DNA of 64,000 nucleotides from Mediterraneibacter massiliensis (GTDB lineage: Bacteria > Bacillota > Clostridia > Lachnospirales > Lachnospiraceae). The stretch spans positions 1,017,353-1,081,352 of the forward strand of contig NZ_LN913001.1 in assembly GCF_001487105.1 (NCBI RefSeq). Reading direction: 5' to 3'. Positions 51,574 through 60,654 of this stretch are shown here, piece by piece. Position numbers and translations under genes: made by a program. The notes beneath the pieces were generated by a model. It was not told the DNA's origin. It saw only the letters and a list, made by a program, of their open reading frames with translations, and did not search any database. Position 1 is the stretch's first letter; every line of letters starts with the position of its first letter.

Positions 51574-52308
51574 ATGCATTTTCATATATTGACACTGTTT
51601 CCGGATATGGTCATGAGTGGATTGAATACGAGTATCATCGGCAGGGCGGTGAAAAATGACCTGCTTACGATCGACGCGGTAAATATCCGGGATTTTGCGT
51701 TTAACAAGCACCAGAGTGTGGATGATTATCCCTATGGCGGCGGAGCAGGCATGTTGATGCAGGCAGAACCGGTATATTTAGCCTATCAGTCTGTGGCAGA
51801 GAAACTCAGCAAAAAGCCGAGAGTGGTCTATCTCTCGCCCCAGGGGCAGACATTTTCGCAGCAGATGGCGGAAGAATTCGCGCAAGAAGAAAATCTGCTC
51901 CTTTTGTGCGGACATTATGAAGGGATAGACGAAAGGGTACTGGAAGAAATCGTTACAGATTATGTATCGATCGGTGATTATGTACTTACGGGCGGAGAAC
52001 TGCCGGCAATGGTGATGGTGGATGCGATCGCCCGTATGGTGCCGGGAGTTTTGCACAATGATGTTTCGGCAGAATTTGAATCCTTTCAGGACAATCTGCT
52101 GGAGTATCCGCAGTATTCAAGACCGGAAGAATGGCATGGGAAGAAGGTGCCGCCGGTTCTTCTTTCAGGACATCATGCCAATATCGAGAAATGGAGAAGG
52201 GAACAGTCTATTTTGCGGACTTGGAAGAATCGTCCGGACCTGCTGGAAAAAGCGGTTCTTACGGAGGCAGAAGAAGAGTTTCTAAAGAAAAATCAAAACA
52301 ATACTTGA
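51574..52308 (+). CDS. trmD: tRNA (guanine-37-N1)-methyltransferase TrmD
   Basis: A 244-residue enzyme that methylates G37 of tRNAs to keep the reading frame. The trefoil-knot S-adenosylmethionine site is seen in YLSPQGQTF, LCGHYEGIDER and SIGDYVLTGGELPAM. The ATG at 51574 (MHFHILTLFPDM) was chosen because it matches the conserved N terminus; the annotated longer frame begins at a TTG between the genes. The AGGAG site lies rather far, about 14 bases, upstream. Confidence 0.96.
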   Translation: MHFHILTLFPDMVMSGLNTSIIGRAVKNDLLTIDAVNIRDFAFNKHQSVDDYPYGGGAGMLMQAEPVYLAYQSVAEKLSKKPRVVYLSPQGQTFSQQMAEEFAQEENLLLLCGHYEGIDERVLEEIVTDYVSIGDYVLTGGELPAMVMVDAIARMVPGVLHNDVSAEFESFQDNLLEYPQYSRPEEWHGKKVPPVLLSGHHANIEKWRREQSILRTWKNRPDLLEKAVLTEAEEEFLKKNQNNT

Positions 52309-52333
52309 AACATATACAAAAATGTGGTAAACT
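52305..52333 (+). promoter_or_regulatory. Promoter of rplS
   Basis: TTGAAA (52305-52310) and TAAACT (52328-52333) are separated by 17 bases, so L19 can be made independently of trmD. Confidence 0.65.
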
Positions 52334-52339
52334 ACGATA

Positions 52340-52418
52340 GTTGTGAAAAGAAAGTCGATGGTCCTCTGGCACTTATGCTATGTGTTAAGAACGTCTAATA
52401 TGAAGGAGGTCACACGAA
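52340..52418 (+). promoter_or_regulatory. Possible L19 leader RNA
   Basis: The untranslated leader between the promoter and rplS contains GGCACTTATGCTATGTGTTAAG and the ribosome binding site AAGGAGG, and could fold into short stems. Some Bacillota have an L19 autoregulatory leader here. I cannot confirm its consensus by eye. Confidence 0.3.
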
Positions 52419-52766
52419 ATGAACGAAATCATTAAAAAAATCGAAGCAGAGCAGATGAAGGAAAACGCACCTGTATTTAACGTAGGCGATACTGTAAAAG
52501 TATACGCAAAGATCAAAGAAGGGAATCGTGAAAGAATCCAGGTGTTTGAAGGAACTGTCCTCAAAAAGCAGGGCGGCGGAGTGAGAGCTACTTTCACAGT
52601 GAGAAAGAACTCTAACGGCATCGGTGTTGAGAAGACATGGCCAATCCACTCCCCACATGTAGAAAAAGTAGAAGTTGTACGCAGAGGTAAAGTAAGAAGA
52701 GCAAAACTGAACTACTTAAGAAAACGTGTTGGAAAAGCTGCAAAGGTAAAAGAATTAGTAAGATAA
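52419..52766 (+). CDS. rplS: 50S ribosomal protein L19
   Basis: A 115-residue ribosomal protein at the 30S-50S interface. Diagnostic stretches are [40 protein letters not shown] and [19 protein letters not shown] (each read in part). The ATG follows GAAGGAGGTC. A terminator follows, closing the ribosomal block before the signal peptidase gene. Confidence 0.97.
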   Translation: MNEIIKKIEAEQMKENAPVFNVGDTVKVYAKIKEGNRERIQVFEGTVLKKQGGGVRATFTVRKNSNGIGVEKTWPIHSPHVEKVEVVRRGKVRRAKLNYLRKRVGKAAKVKELVR

Positions 52767-52789
52767 GACACAAAATAAGTAACCATGAG

Positions 52790-52824
52790 AGGGACAATTA
52801 CAAATATGTATATTGTCCCTTTTC
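52790..52824 (+). terminator. Terminator of rplS
   Basis: GGGACAAT (52791-52798) pairs with ATTGTCCC (52812-52819) and is followed by TTTTCTT. Confidence 0.85.
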
Positions 52825-52867
52825 TTATAGCCGCAGGAGAAACTTCATTCTATGACAGAGGAGAGTT

Positions 52868-53530
52868 ATGCAGGATCTAAAGTTTCGTAAAAACAGAAAA
52901 AGAAGGCACAGGCCAGGAAAGCTCGAGAAGAAAGGCCTGCATTTTGAAAAGAAAGCGGGACATATGCGTATGCAGGGGAAGACAAGGAGAGTCGGCAGGT
53001 ACGCACGTAAGGATGTGATAGTATGGGGAGCAGAAATTTTGCTCGTCTGCATAGTGGCATCAGCGCTTGTATGGTTTTTTGGACAAAGAGTCAGCAATGC
53101 GGGAGACTCGATGAAACCGACGCTTTATAATGGGGATGTGGTTCTTGTCGATCATCTTGTGTATGATGCGGTAAAACCAGACAGAGGGGACGTGATCGCG
53201 TTTCGTCCCAGCGGGAATGAAAATGTGCATTATTCGATCAAACGGATCATTGGTCTTCCTGGAGAGACAGTACAGATTCGGGAAGGAAGTGTGTACATCG
53301 ACGGCGAGAAACTGACAGGAGAACTATATCCTACAGATATTGTATATGCAGGCGTCGCAAAAGACTCCGTAGAACTTGGAGAAGGAGAATATTTTGTCAT
53401 GGGAGATGATCATAAAGGAAGTGATGACAGCCGCATGGCAGAAGTTGGAAATGTAAAACGGGAAGAAATATATGGCAAGGTTTGGTTTGTGGCAAGTTTT
53501 GGAGAAAATTTTGGTTTTGTAAAACAGTAG
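52868..53530 (+). CDS. lepB: Signal peptidase I (first copy, long cationic N terminus)
   Basis: A 220-residue membrane protease that removes signal peptides outside the membrane. About 48 strongly basic residues precede the single membrane helix (about 50-71). The catalytic Ser81 is in NAGDSMKPTL and Lys125 in HYSIKRIIGLPG; the box GDDHKGSDDSR follows. The basic cytoplasmic tail is unusually long for a type I signal peptidase. The ATG follows AGAGGAGAG. A second signal peptidase gene lies 0.9 kb downstream beyond rbgA. Confidence 0.93.
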   Translation: MQDLKFRKNRKRRHRPGKLEKKGLHFEKKAGHMRMQGKTRRVGRYARKDVIVWGAEILLVCIVASALVWFFGQRVSNAGDSMKPTLYNGDVVLVDHLVYDAVKPDRGDVIAFRPSGNENVHYSIKRIIGLPGETVQIREGSVYIDGEKLTGELYPTDIVYAGVAKDSVELGEGEYFVMGDDHKGSDDSRMAEVGNVKREEIYGKVWFVASFGENFGFVKQ

Positions 53531-53542
53531 AGGAGGAACAGC

Positions 53543-54394
53543 ATGCATTTTCAGTGGTATCCCGGTCATATGACAAAAGCAAAAAGGATGATGCAGGAAA
53601 ATATAAAACTGATCGATCTGGTGATCGAGCTTGTTGACGCCCGGATTCCGATAAGCAGCAGAAATCCGGACATTGATGAGCTAGGAAAGCATAAGGCGCG
53701 TCTGATCGTATTAAATAAGGCGGATCTGGCACAGGACAAATATAACGATGCCTGGATGGAATATTTTCAGGAAAAGGGTTATGCAGTCGTGAAGATAAAT
53801 GCGAAAAAAGGCAGTGGTATGAAGTCTATTCAGGGAGTGATCGCGCAGGCATGTAAAGAAAAGATAGAAAGAGACAGAAAACGTGGGATCTTAAATCGTC
53901 CGGTCCGGGCTATGGTGGTAGGAATTCCGAATGTGGGGAAATCTACTTTTATTAATTCTCTGGCGGGAAAGGCGTGTACAAAGACAGGGAACAAGCCGGG
54001 CGTGACAAAAGGAAAGCAATGGATCCGTTTAAATAAAAATGTAGAACTGTTAGATACACCGGGTATCCTCTGGCCTAAATTCGAGGATCAGAGCGTAGGA
54101 TTGAAACTTGCTTTTATCGGTTCTATCAAAGATGAGATTTTACAGACGGAAGAACTGGTGTGCAGACTGATCGCGTTTTTGAAGGAATACTATCGGGGGA
54201 TACTTGCAGAGAAGTATGAAGTGACGGAATCGGAAGATGATTATGAGTGTCTGAAGGCAATCGCGAGATGCAGGCACTGTCTGCTGCAGGGAGATGTACT
54301 GGATACAGAGAAAGCGGCAAGGCTTATGCTAGATGATTTTCGAAATGGACGGCTTGGGAAAATAACACTTGAATTCCCACAGGAGAGTTACTAA
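53543..54394 (+). CDS. rbgA: Ribosome biogenesis GTPase RbgA (YlqF)
   Basis: A 283-residue GTPase needed for late assembly of the 50S subunit. The GTPase motifs are circularly permuted as expected: G4 NKADL (about residue 57) precedes G1 GIPNVGKS (about 129-136) and G3 DTPG. The start MHFQWYPGHMTKA is characteristic. It begins 12 bases after the first signal peptidase gene, behind GAGGAGGAAC. A C-terminal helical RNA-binding domain completes the protein. Confidence 0.96.
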   Translation: MHFQWYPGHMTKAKRMMQENIKLIDLVIELVDARIPISSRNPDIDELGKHKARLIVLNKADLAQDKYNDAWMEYFQEKGYAVVKINAKKGSGMKSIQGVIAQACKEKIERDRKRGILNRPVRAMVVGIPNVGKSTFINSLAGKACTKTGNKPGVTKGKQWIRLNKNVELLDTPGILWPKFEDQSVGLKLAFIGSIKDEILQTEELVCRLIAFLKEYYRGILAEKYEVTESEDDYECLKAIARCRHCLLQGDVLDTEKAARLMLDDFRNGRLGKITLEFPQESY

Positions 54395-54426
54395 GATATA
54401 GATAGACGGCAGAAAGAAGGATGGAA

Positions 54427-54972
54427 ATGGACGGCGAAAAGAGTATTGTCAGGGAATTATTAGGATGGGTTCTATATATTCTGGTGATTATTGGGCTTAC
54501 ATACCTGATCATCACTTTTGTGGGAGTCAGGACGCGAGTGAGCGGTTCATCCATGGAAACGACACTTTCTGACAAAGATCAGTTGATCGTGGATAAAATA
54601 TCCTACCGTTTTCGGGATCCGAAGCGATATGATATTGTTGTATTTCCATACCAGTATGAAGAAGACACCTATTATATCAAGCGGATCATTGGACTGCCGG
54701 GAGAAACTGTGCAGGTCGTTGGCGGAGAAGTTTACATAAACGGAGAAGCGCTTGGTGAGCAGTATGGCACAGAAGAAATGCTTAATCCGGGGATTGCGGA
54801 AGAACCGGTTACTTTAGGGGAAGATGCTTATTTTGTCCTTGGAGACAACAGAAACCACAGCCAGGACAGCAGAGACCCTAGTGTCGGTGTGATCCACAGA
54901 AAAGACCTGTTAGGCAGGGCATGGGTACGCATCTGGCCCTTTGACAAATTTGGGGTGATCAGACATGAATAA
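54427..54972 (+). CDS. lepB: Signal peptidase I (second copy)
   Basis: A 181-residue type I signal peptidase with a short N terminus, one membrane helix (about residues 12-34), Ser42 in VSGSSMETTL and Lys85 in YYIKRIIGLPG, and the GDNRNHSQDSRD box. It is closer to standard Bacillota enzymes than the first copy. The ATG at 54427 was preferred to 54421, whose ribosome binding site would directly touch it. Its end overlaps rnhB by 8 bases. Confidence 0.93.
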   Translation: MDGEKSIVRELLGWVLYILVIIGLTYLIITFVGVRTRVSGSSMETTLSDKDQLIVDKISYRFRDPKRYDIVVFPYQYEEDTYYIKRIIGLPGETVQVVGGEVYINGEALGEQYGTEEMLNPGIAEEPVTLGEDAYFVLGDNRNHSQDSRDPSVGVIHRKDLLGRAWVRIWPFDKFGVIRHE

Positions 54973-55732
54973 AAGTATAGGGCAGATCAAGGCAGAGTTT
55001 GAAGCGGCCGAAGAGGAAACACTGCCTCTTCTCTTTGCAGAGTATGCAGATGATGCAAGAAGTGGTGTGCAAAATCTGCTTGTAAGATATAGAAAAAAAC
55101 TTGAAAAACTTTCCGCAGAAAGAGAACGTTTAAGGCAGATGAGACAATTCGAAAATGCATATGGACAGTTTGACTATATATGTGGGATTGATGAGGTTGG
55201 AAGAGGCCCTTTGGCGGGTCCCGTCGTTGCGGGCGCAGTGATCCTTCCGAAGGATTGTGACATTCTTTGGATCAATGATTCAAAGAAGCTTTCTGCTGGG
55301 AAGCGGGAGGAACTTTATACAGAAATCCAGGAAAAAGCAGTTGCCGTGGGAATCGGAGTCGTGTCTCCTGAGCGGATCGATGAGATCAATATTTTGCAAG
55401 CTACTTATGAGGCAATGCGCAGAGCAGTCCAGAAACTGAAGGTGGCACCGCAGATTTTATTAAACGACGCGGTGACGATCCCGCAGATCTCTGTGCCGCA
55501 AGTGCCTATTGTCAAAGGAGACGCAAAAAGTATATCAATTGCTGCCGCAAGCATTGTGGCGAAGGTGACAAGAGACCATATGATGAAAGAATATGACAGC
55601 GTATACCCAGGCTATAAGTTCGCGCAGAACAAGGGATATGGATCAGGAGAACACATAGAGGCTTTGAAGAAGCTGGGACCATCACCGATCCACCGCCGTT
55701 CTTTTATAGGTCATTTTATCGCAGACGTATAG
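54965..55732 (+). CDS. rnhB: Ribonuclease HII
   Basis: A 255-residue enzyme that cuts RNA at ribonucleotides in DNA and RNA-DNA hybrids. The catalytic region begins CGIDEVGRGPLAGPVVAGA at about residue 72, and later acidic residues are in NDSKKLSAGKRE and the SIAAASIVAKVTRD segment. The extra N-terminal helical region of about 70 residues is common in Bacillota. It overlaps the signal peptidase gene and is followed by yraN. Confidence 0.95.
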   Translation: MNKSIGQIKAEFEAAEEETLPLLFAEYADDARSGVQNLLVRYRKKLEKLSAERERLRQMRQFENAYGQFDYICGIDEVGRGPLAGPVVAGAVILPKDCDILWINDSKKLSAGKREELYTEIQEKAVAVGIGVVSPERIDEINILQATYEAMRRAVQKLKVAPQILLNDAVTIPQISVPQVPIVKGDAKSISIAAASIVAKVTRDHMMKEYDSVYPGYKFAQNKGYGSGEHIEALKKLGPSPIHRRSFIGHFIADV

Positions 55733-55792
55733 AGATTCTTAGAACAGAAGAAAAATATGGTGTTTTCTGGGCACAGGTGCATAAAAAGAAGC

Positions 55793-56146
55793 ATGTCTAA
55801 GAACAACGTAAGAAAAGGAAGAATATATGAACAGACGGCCGGGCGCTATTTAGAACAGGAAGGACTGGAAATATTGCGGTACAATTACCGATGCCCGTTT
55901 GGAGAGATTGACATTATCGCGCGGGAAAAGGATATACTCGTATTTTGCGAAGTGAAGTACCGCTTTGACACGCGCAGAGGAAACCCACTGGAAGCAGTGG
56001 ATGCACGCAAGCAGAAAAAGGTTTTTTATACGGCTATGCACTATATGACGGAAAAAGGAGAAACAGAGGTTCCCTGCAGGTTTGATGTAATCGGCATACA
56101 AGGCAGAGAAATATGTCATATAAGGAATGCGTTTGAGGGAAAATAG
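55793..56146 (+). CDS. yraN: YraN family endonuclease-fold protein (UPF0102)
   Basis: A 117-residue protein with a PD-(D/E)XK-like fold; its role is thought to be in DNA processing but is not settled. The pattern GRYLEQEGLEILRYNYRCPF, then GEIDIIAREKDILVFCEVKYR with the E-x-K pair, is typical. The ATG at 55793 (MSKNNVRKGR) matches the family length; the longer frame start at 55757 would add 12 unusual residues. The neighbouring rnhB is a common partner. Confidence 0.9.
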   Translation: MSKNNVRKGRIYEQTAGRYLEQEGLEILRYNYRCPFGEIDIIAREKDILVFCEVKYRFDTRRGNPLEAVDARKQKKVFYTAMHYMTEKGETEVPCRFDVIGIQGREICHIRNAFEGK

Positions 56147-56164
56147 TATAGAGGAGCAGATCAT

Positions 56165-57031
56165 ATGGGATTGGGATTACGATATAAGAACACGGCACAT
56201 ATTTTTGATGAGATAGAGGCGGATACTCCTTATTTGGAATATCCGTTATTTCAAAATACAGGCCTTGTGCGGCATGGTTTTTCTACTCGTTTAGGGGGCG
56301 TGAGCAAAGGCTGCTATACATCTTTAAATCTGAGTTTTACAAGAGGAGACGACAAGGAGGCTGTCCAAGAGAATTTCCGCAGGATCGGGCGCGCCATTGG
56401 TGTGAAGTGTGAGGATATGGTCTTTTCACAGCAGACGCATACGGTGAATGTGCGGGCTGTGACAGAGCGGGAGAAAGGGATGGGGATCCTAAAGCCGAGA
56501 GATTATGCGGATGTAGATGGATTGGTGACGAATGTTCCAGGAGTTTGTCTGGTGACATTCTATGCAGACTGTGTACCTTTGTATTTTGTCGATCCGGTGA
56601 GAAAGGCGATCGGATTAAGCCATTCCGGATGGAGAGGTACAGTCGGGAAGATCGGGCAGAAGACAGTGGAGAAGATGCAGGAAACTTACGGATGTGATCC
56701 AAAGGATATGTTGGCAGCTGTGGGTCCGTCTATCTGTCAGGATTGTTATGAAGTGAGCGAAGATGTGATAAAAGAGTTTCAAGATAGTTTTCCAAAATCT
56801 GTATGGAGAGATATTTTTTATAGAAAAGAGAACGGAAAATACCAGCTGGATCTATGGAAGGCAAATGTATATCTTCTTAAGGAAGCAGGGATTACAGAGG
56901 AACATATGGCAGTTACCAATATTTGTACGCACTGCAATAGTAAGATTTTATATTCTCACAGGGAGGCAGGCGATAAGAGGGGGAATTTGTGTGCTTTTCT
57001 GGCATTAAAGAGAAAGGAGGAGACAGCGTGA
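56165..57031 (+). CDS. pgeF: Purine nucleoside phosphorylase-type protein PgeF (YfiH/LACC1)
   Basis: A 288-residue enzyme of the YfiH/LACC1 family. Members act as purine nucleoside phosphorylase/deaminase or as a peptidoglycan-editing factor. The zinc/copper ligands are seen in QQTHTVNV, YADCVPLYF and LSHSGWRGT, and NICTHCNSKILYSHR is at the C terminus. The ATG follows AGAGGAGCAG. Its stop overlaps the start of the MscS-type gene. The exact activity in this organism cannot be told from sequence. Confidence 0.9.
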   Translation: MGLGLRYKNTAHIFDEIEADTPYLEYPLFQNTGLVRHGFSTRLGGVSKGCYTSLNLSFTRGDDKEAVQENFRRIGRAIGVKCEDMVFSQQTHTVNVRAVTEREKGMGILKPRDYADVDGLVTNVPGVCLVTFYADCVPLYFVDPVRKAIGLSHSGWRGTVGKIGQKTVEKMQETYGCDPKDMLAAVGPSICQDCYEVSEDVIKEFQDSFPKSVWRDIFYRKENGKYQLDLWKANVYLLKEAGITEEHMAVTNICTHCNSKILYSHREAGDKRGNLCAFLALKRKEETA

Positions 57032-57873
57032 AACAGACAGAACATATCGTGAAATTTTTTGAGGAAAATATACCGGCGCTGATTAATTTCGGCATCAAAG
57101 TACTGCTTGCGCTTTTATTTTTCTTTATCGGAAGAGCAGTCATACGGGGGATACGTAAGTTTGTAAGAGGCTCTATGCAAAGGGCAAACGCAGATACAGG
57201 CGTGACCCAATTTGTAGACTCTTTGTTAAAATTTGGGTTATACGCGCTTCTGATTTTTTCAATCGCCACAAAATTTGGTGTGGAATCTTCATCCGTAGCG
57301 GCTCTCATTGCATCTGCCGGAGTTGCTGTCGGACTTGCTGTGCAGGGGAGCCTTTCCAATTTTGCCGGCGGTGTTCTTATCCTTTTGTTAAAACCGTTTG
57401 TTGTGGGGGATTATATCATCGTAAACAACGAAAATATAGAGGGGACAGTAAAAGAGATCCAGATCTTCTATACGAAGATGACGACCATAGATAATAAGAC
57501 CGTTATTATTCCAAACGGTACATTATCTAATCAAAGCCTTACAAATGTGACGGCACGCCCAGAAAGACAGTTGGATCTAAAGATAGGGATCTCCTATGAG
57601 GCGGATCTAAAAAAAGCAAAGTCTCTATTGGAGGAGATGCTGCGGCAGGATACAGAGATTATCCAGAAGGAAGAAAAAAAGGTATTTGTAGATTCTTTGG
57701 GAGACAGCAGTGTGATCTTAGGAATGCGTGCATGGGTAAAAACAGAAGAATATTGGGCAACAAGATGGAGACTGTTAGAAGAAATAAAATTGACATTTGA
57801 CAGAGAAGGGATTGAAATTCCATATCCACAGATATCTGTTCATATGCGTGCAGAAGAATTGAAAGCAAAATAA
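57028..57873 (+). CDS. MscS family mechanosensitive channel
   Basis: A 281-residue small-conductance mechanosensitive channel. Three membrane helices are followed by the pore-lining TM3 signature ALIASAGVAVGLAVQGSLSNF and the beta domain with GDYIIVNNENIEGTVKEI. It protects cells from osmotic downshock. The GTG at 57028 follows AAAGGAGGAG and overlaps the pgeF stop (GTGA), so the two are coupled. Its stop lies next to a convergent tRNA gene. Confidence 0.93.
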   Translation: MKQTEHIVKFFEENIPALINFGIKVLLALLFFFIGRAVIRGIRKFVRGSMQRANADTGVTQFVDSLLKFGLYALLIFSIATKFGVESSSVAALIASAGVAVGLAVQGSLSNFAGGVLILLLKPFVVGDYIIVNNENIEGTVKEIQIFYTKMTTIDNKTVIIPNGTLSNQSLTNVTARPERQLDLKIGISYEADLKKAKSLLEEMLRQDTEIIQKEEKKVFVDSLGDSSVILGMRAWVKTEEYWATRWRLLEEIKLTFDREGIEIPYPQISVHMRAEELKAK

Positions 57874-57875
57874 AA

Positions 57876-57950
57876 AAGCTGGAAATCGGACTTGAACCGA
57901 CGACCCCTTCATTACGAGTGAAGTGCTCTACCAACTGAGCTATTCCAGCT
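57876..57950 (-). tRNA. tRNA-Thr (anticodon CGU)
   Basis: Reading on the minus strand, the acceptor arms AGCTGGA (57950-57944) and TCCAGCT (57883-57877) pair over 7 bp. The D-arm AGCTCAGTTGGTAGAGC, an anticodon arm with loop CTCGTAA (anticodon CGT), and a T-arm with GGTTCAAGTCC follow. The CCA end is not encoded. A T run follows, probably ending transcription. Confidence 0.95.
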
Positions 57951-58029
57951 TATCGCCATGCGACTTTGTTATTATATCGCTTTTTCAAAAGGATTTCAAC
58001 AGTTTTTTTCAGAAAGGAGGGCAAAAGTA

Positions 58030-58425
58030 GTGAAACCAGAAGGTAAAACTATAAAACTATTTGAAAAAGATCGTTTCGCTACAGAAAATGGCGCTGTCAT
58101 AGAAGAAGTAGATCATCTTTACGCAAAGTGTACGATGCCATTGGAAGCACGCCATCGAAATGCTATGGGAGCCGTCATGGGCGGCGCCTATTTTACATTG
58201 GCAGATTTTGCCTTTGCCGTGGCGGCGAACTGGCAGGAGATCGGTACTGTGTCCCTGCATTCAGATATTGCGTATCTGGGCGCGGCAAAGGGGGATACTC
58301 TGATCGCCGAGGCATTCTGCGTAAAAAATGGAAAAACGACGAGTTATTACCGGGTAGAAGTAAAAGACGAGCTGGGAAATCTGGCGGTTGTCGTTCATAC
58401 GACCGGATTCAGAAAAGCAAAGTAA
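58030..58425 (+). CDS. PaaI-type hotdog-fold thioesterase
   Basis: A 131-residue acyl-CoA thioesterase of the hotdog fold. The family core RNAMGAVMGGAYFTLADFAFA (in part) is followed by SLHSDIAYLGAAKGDTLIAEA. The GTG at 58030 was chosen because AAAGGAGGG stands at normal spacing; the open frame further upstream overlaps the tRNA promoter region. The next gene is a DUF362 iron-sulfur protein 41 bases away. The acyl substrate is unknown. Confidence 0.85.
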   Translation: MKPEGKTIKLFEKDRFATENGAVIEEVDHLYAKCTMPLEARHRNAMGAVMGGAYFTLADFAFAVAANWQEIGTVSLHSDIAYLGAAKGDTLIAEAFCVKNGKTTSYYRVEVKDELGNLAVVVHTTGFRKAK

Positions 58426-58466
58426 GAAAGAATTGGAAGAAAAAAAGACGGAAAAGAGGAGACAAT

Positions 58467-59591
58467 ATGGAAAAATCAAAAGTGTATTTTACAGATCTTC
58501 GTGCCCTTCCGGGCACAAATCTTCCAAAGAAACTGCAGAAACTAATAAAAAAGGCAGGGATTGGAGAGATCGACTTTGAGAAAAAGATGACGGCGATCAA
58601 AATCCATTTCGGAGAGCCGGGCAACCTGTCCTTCCTGCGGCCGAACTATGCGAAAGCAGTGGCAGATGTGGTGAAGGAGCTAGGCGGACGTCCCTTCCTT
58701 ACAGACTGTAATACGCTGTATGTGGGAAGAAGAAAGGATGCGTTAGAGCACTTAAGCGCTGCCTATGAAAATGGATTCAATATACTCTCCACAGGGTGCC
58801 ATATTATTATTGCAGATGGGCTGAAGGGAACAGACGAGGCGTATGTGCCGGTGAAAGGTGGAGAACTGGTAAAAGAAGCTAAGATAGGCAGGGCGATCAT
58901 GGATGCGGACGTGTTTATCAGCCTGAGCCATTTTAAAGGGCATGAAGCGACCGGATTTGGTGGATGTCTGAAGAATATCGGGATGGGCTGCGGAAGCCGG
59001 GCAGGGAAGATGGAACAGCATAACAGCGGCAAGCCGACGGTAGATCAAGAAATCTGTGTTGGCTGTAAGGTCTGTTCTAAGAACTGTGCCCATGGAGCGA
59101 TTTCGTTTCAGGAAGGAAAGGCATCCATCGATCACAGCCGCTGCGTAGGCTGCGGCAGATGTCTGGGTGCATGTAATTTTGACGCGATCTATAATGAGAA
59201 TAGCTCGGCGGTAAAAGAATTGGATATGAAGATCGCGGAGTATTCTAAGGCAGTAGTAGATGGCAGACCAAGTTTTCATATCAATCTGGTAATCGATGTT
59301 TCTCCGTACTGTGATTGCCATCCGGAAAACGATGTGCCGATCCTGCCGGATGTAGGAATGTTTGCAAGCTTTGATCCGGTTGCTCTGGATCAGGCATGCG
59401 CAGACGCCTGTAATGCCCAGCAGCCGATGCCGGGAAGTCTTTTGGAGGAACATGTAAAAGACCACAGCAGGTGCGATCATCACGATCATTTCATCAATAC
59501 GACTCCGGAAAGTGAGTGGGAGACCTGTCTGGAGCATGCGCAGAAGATTGGGTTGGGAAATAGAAACTATGAATTAATACAGGTTTTGTAA
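58467..59591 (+). CDS. DUF362 protein with two 4Fe-4S clusters
   Basis: A 374-residue protein. The DUF362 domain (about residues 35-185 and the C-terminal part) surrounds a bacterial ferredoxin pair: CVGCKVCSKNC and CVGCGRCLGAC, each for one 4Fe-4S cluster. The ATG at 58467 follows AGAGGAG; the open frame extends far upstream, but that part overlaps the thioesterase gene in another frame and is not coding. DUF362 proteins appear to carry electrons in anaerobes, but their partners are not fixed. Confidence 0.88.
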   Translation: MEKSKVYFTDLRALPGTNLPKKLQKLIKKAGIGEIDFEKKMTAIKIHFGEPGNLSFLRPNYAKAVADVVKELGGRPFLTDCNTLYVGRRKDALEHLSAAYENGFNILSTGCHIIIADGLKGTDEAYVPVKGGELVKEAKIGRAIMDADVFISLSHFKGHEATGFGGCLKNIGMGCGSRAGKMEQHNSGKPTVDQEICVGCKVCSKNCAHGAISFQEGKASIDHSRCVGCGRCLGACNFDAIYNENSSAVKELDMKIAEYSKAVVDGRPSFHINLVIDVSPYCDCHPENDVPILPDVGMFASFDPVALDQACADACNAQQPMPGSLLEEHVKDHSRCDHHDHFINTTPESEWETCLEHAQKIGLGNRNYELIQVL

Positions 59592-59610
59592 AAGCAGAAA
59601 AGTGAAGGGA

Positions 59611-59649
59611 AGCTTATACAGATGCTTTTGATTATCATTTGTATAAGCT
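59611..59649 (+). terminator. Stem-loop after the DUF362 gene
   Basis: AGCTTATACA (59611-59620) pairs with TGTATAAGCT (59640-59649); the T run after it is weak. Confidence 0.6.
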
Positions 59650-59765
59650 CTATTTATATTCTAAGGCGTGTTCCATGATTGAAAAAGAAGGAATGTTCCA
59701 TTTTCTAATGATATAATGCTTAATAAAGATAACGATAAATGTAAATTTGTGGAGGAAGTAAAGTG

Positions 59766-60641
59766 ATGGATAATAAGAGCCACGATAAGAGATTTCTGGC
59801 ATACGGTATATATATAATGGCCTTATTGATTTTTGGTACAAATGGTATTTTCGCATCACATATATCTTTAGCCAGCAGCCAGATTGTGCTACTGCGTACA
59901 TTTATTGGTGGCATAATGCTAACTTGTCTGGTTTTGTTTTGCGGGGGCTTTGATAAAGATCGTGTGCAGAGAGAGTGGATGCCGATTTTACTGGGCGGCG
60001 TTGCGCTTGGTCTGAATTGGATTACACTTTTTGAGGCATACAGAGTATTGAATGTCAGCCTTGCGACATTGATTTACTATGTGGGACCAATTCTTGTTCT
60101 GCTATTTTCGCCGATCTTTTTCCGTGAAAAGCTTACGGGAAGAAAGTTGATTTCTGTTATTATCGTAGCAAGTGGTCTGCTCTGTATAAGTGGGAGCATC
60201 GTTGTAACAGGGATGAATACATGGGGATTGGTGTTTGCAGTGATTTCGGCAATTCTGTATGCTGCATTGATTGTTATAAATAAACAGATTTCCCATACAA
60301 GCGGGCTGCAGACGGCAGCCATTGAATTGGATGTAGCTTTTGTTGTTGTGTTGGTGTACACGTTATGTACTTTAGGCCTTCCGTATTTGAAAGGAAATGA
60401 TTTACCGTATATTGCGGCAATTGGTTTTATTAATACAGGACTTGCCTATTTGCTATATTTTTCTGGTTTGCAGAAGCTGTCTGGTCAATCTGTTGCCTTG
60501 ATCAGCTATCTGGATCCGGTTTCAGCGCTTCTATTCTCGGCATTCTTGCTGCACGAGGTAATGACATCTGTACAAATTGTCGGTGCAGTGTTGATTATTG
60601 GAGGGGCTATGTTTGGCGAAATAAAAAAACAAAGGGAATAA
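59766..60641 (+). CDS. EamA/DMT family membrane transporter
   Basis: A 291-residue membrane protein with ten hydrophobic helices in two EamA repeats, of the drug/metabolite transporter superfamily. Family patterns are FGTNGIFASHISLASSQIVLLR (read in part), then SLATLIYYVGPILVLLFSPI and, in the second half, YLLYFSGLQKLSGQSVALISYLDPVSALLFSAF, each typical of the repeats. The ATG at 59766 follows GGAGGAAG. The cargo is not identifiable. Confidence 0.88.
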   Translation: MDNKSHDKRFLAYGIYIMALLIFGTNGIFASHISLASSQIVLLRTFIGGIMLTCLVLFCGGFDKDRVQREWMPILLGGVALGLNWITLFEAYRVLNVSLATLIYYVGPILVLLFSPIFFREKLTGRKLISVIIVASGLLCISGSIVVTGMNTWGLVFAVISAILYAALIVINKQISHTSGLQTAAIELDVAFVVVLVYTLCTLGLPYLKGNDLPYIAAIGFINTGLAYLLYFSGLQKLSGQSVALISYLDPVSALLFSAFLLHEVMTSVQIVGAVLIIGGAMFGEIKKQRE

Positions 60642-60654
60642 CAAAAACCGATTT

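Noticed and set aside
58128..58466. Long N-terminal extension of the DUF362 frame
   Set aside because: It overlaps the thioesterase gene in another frame, and a good ribosome binding site stands ahead of the ATG at 58467.
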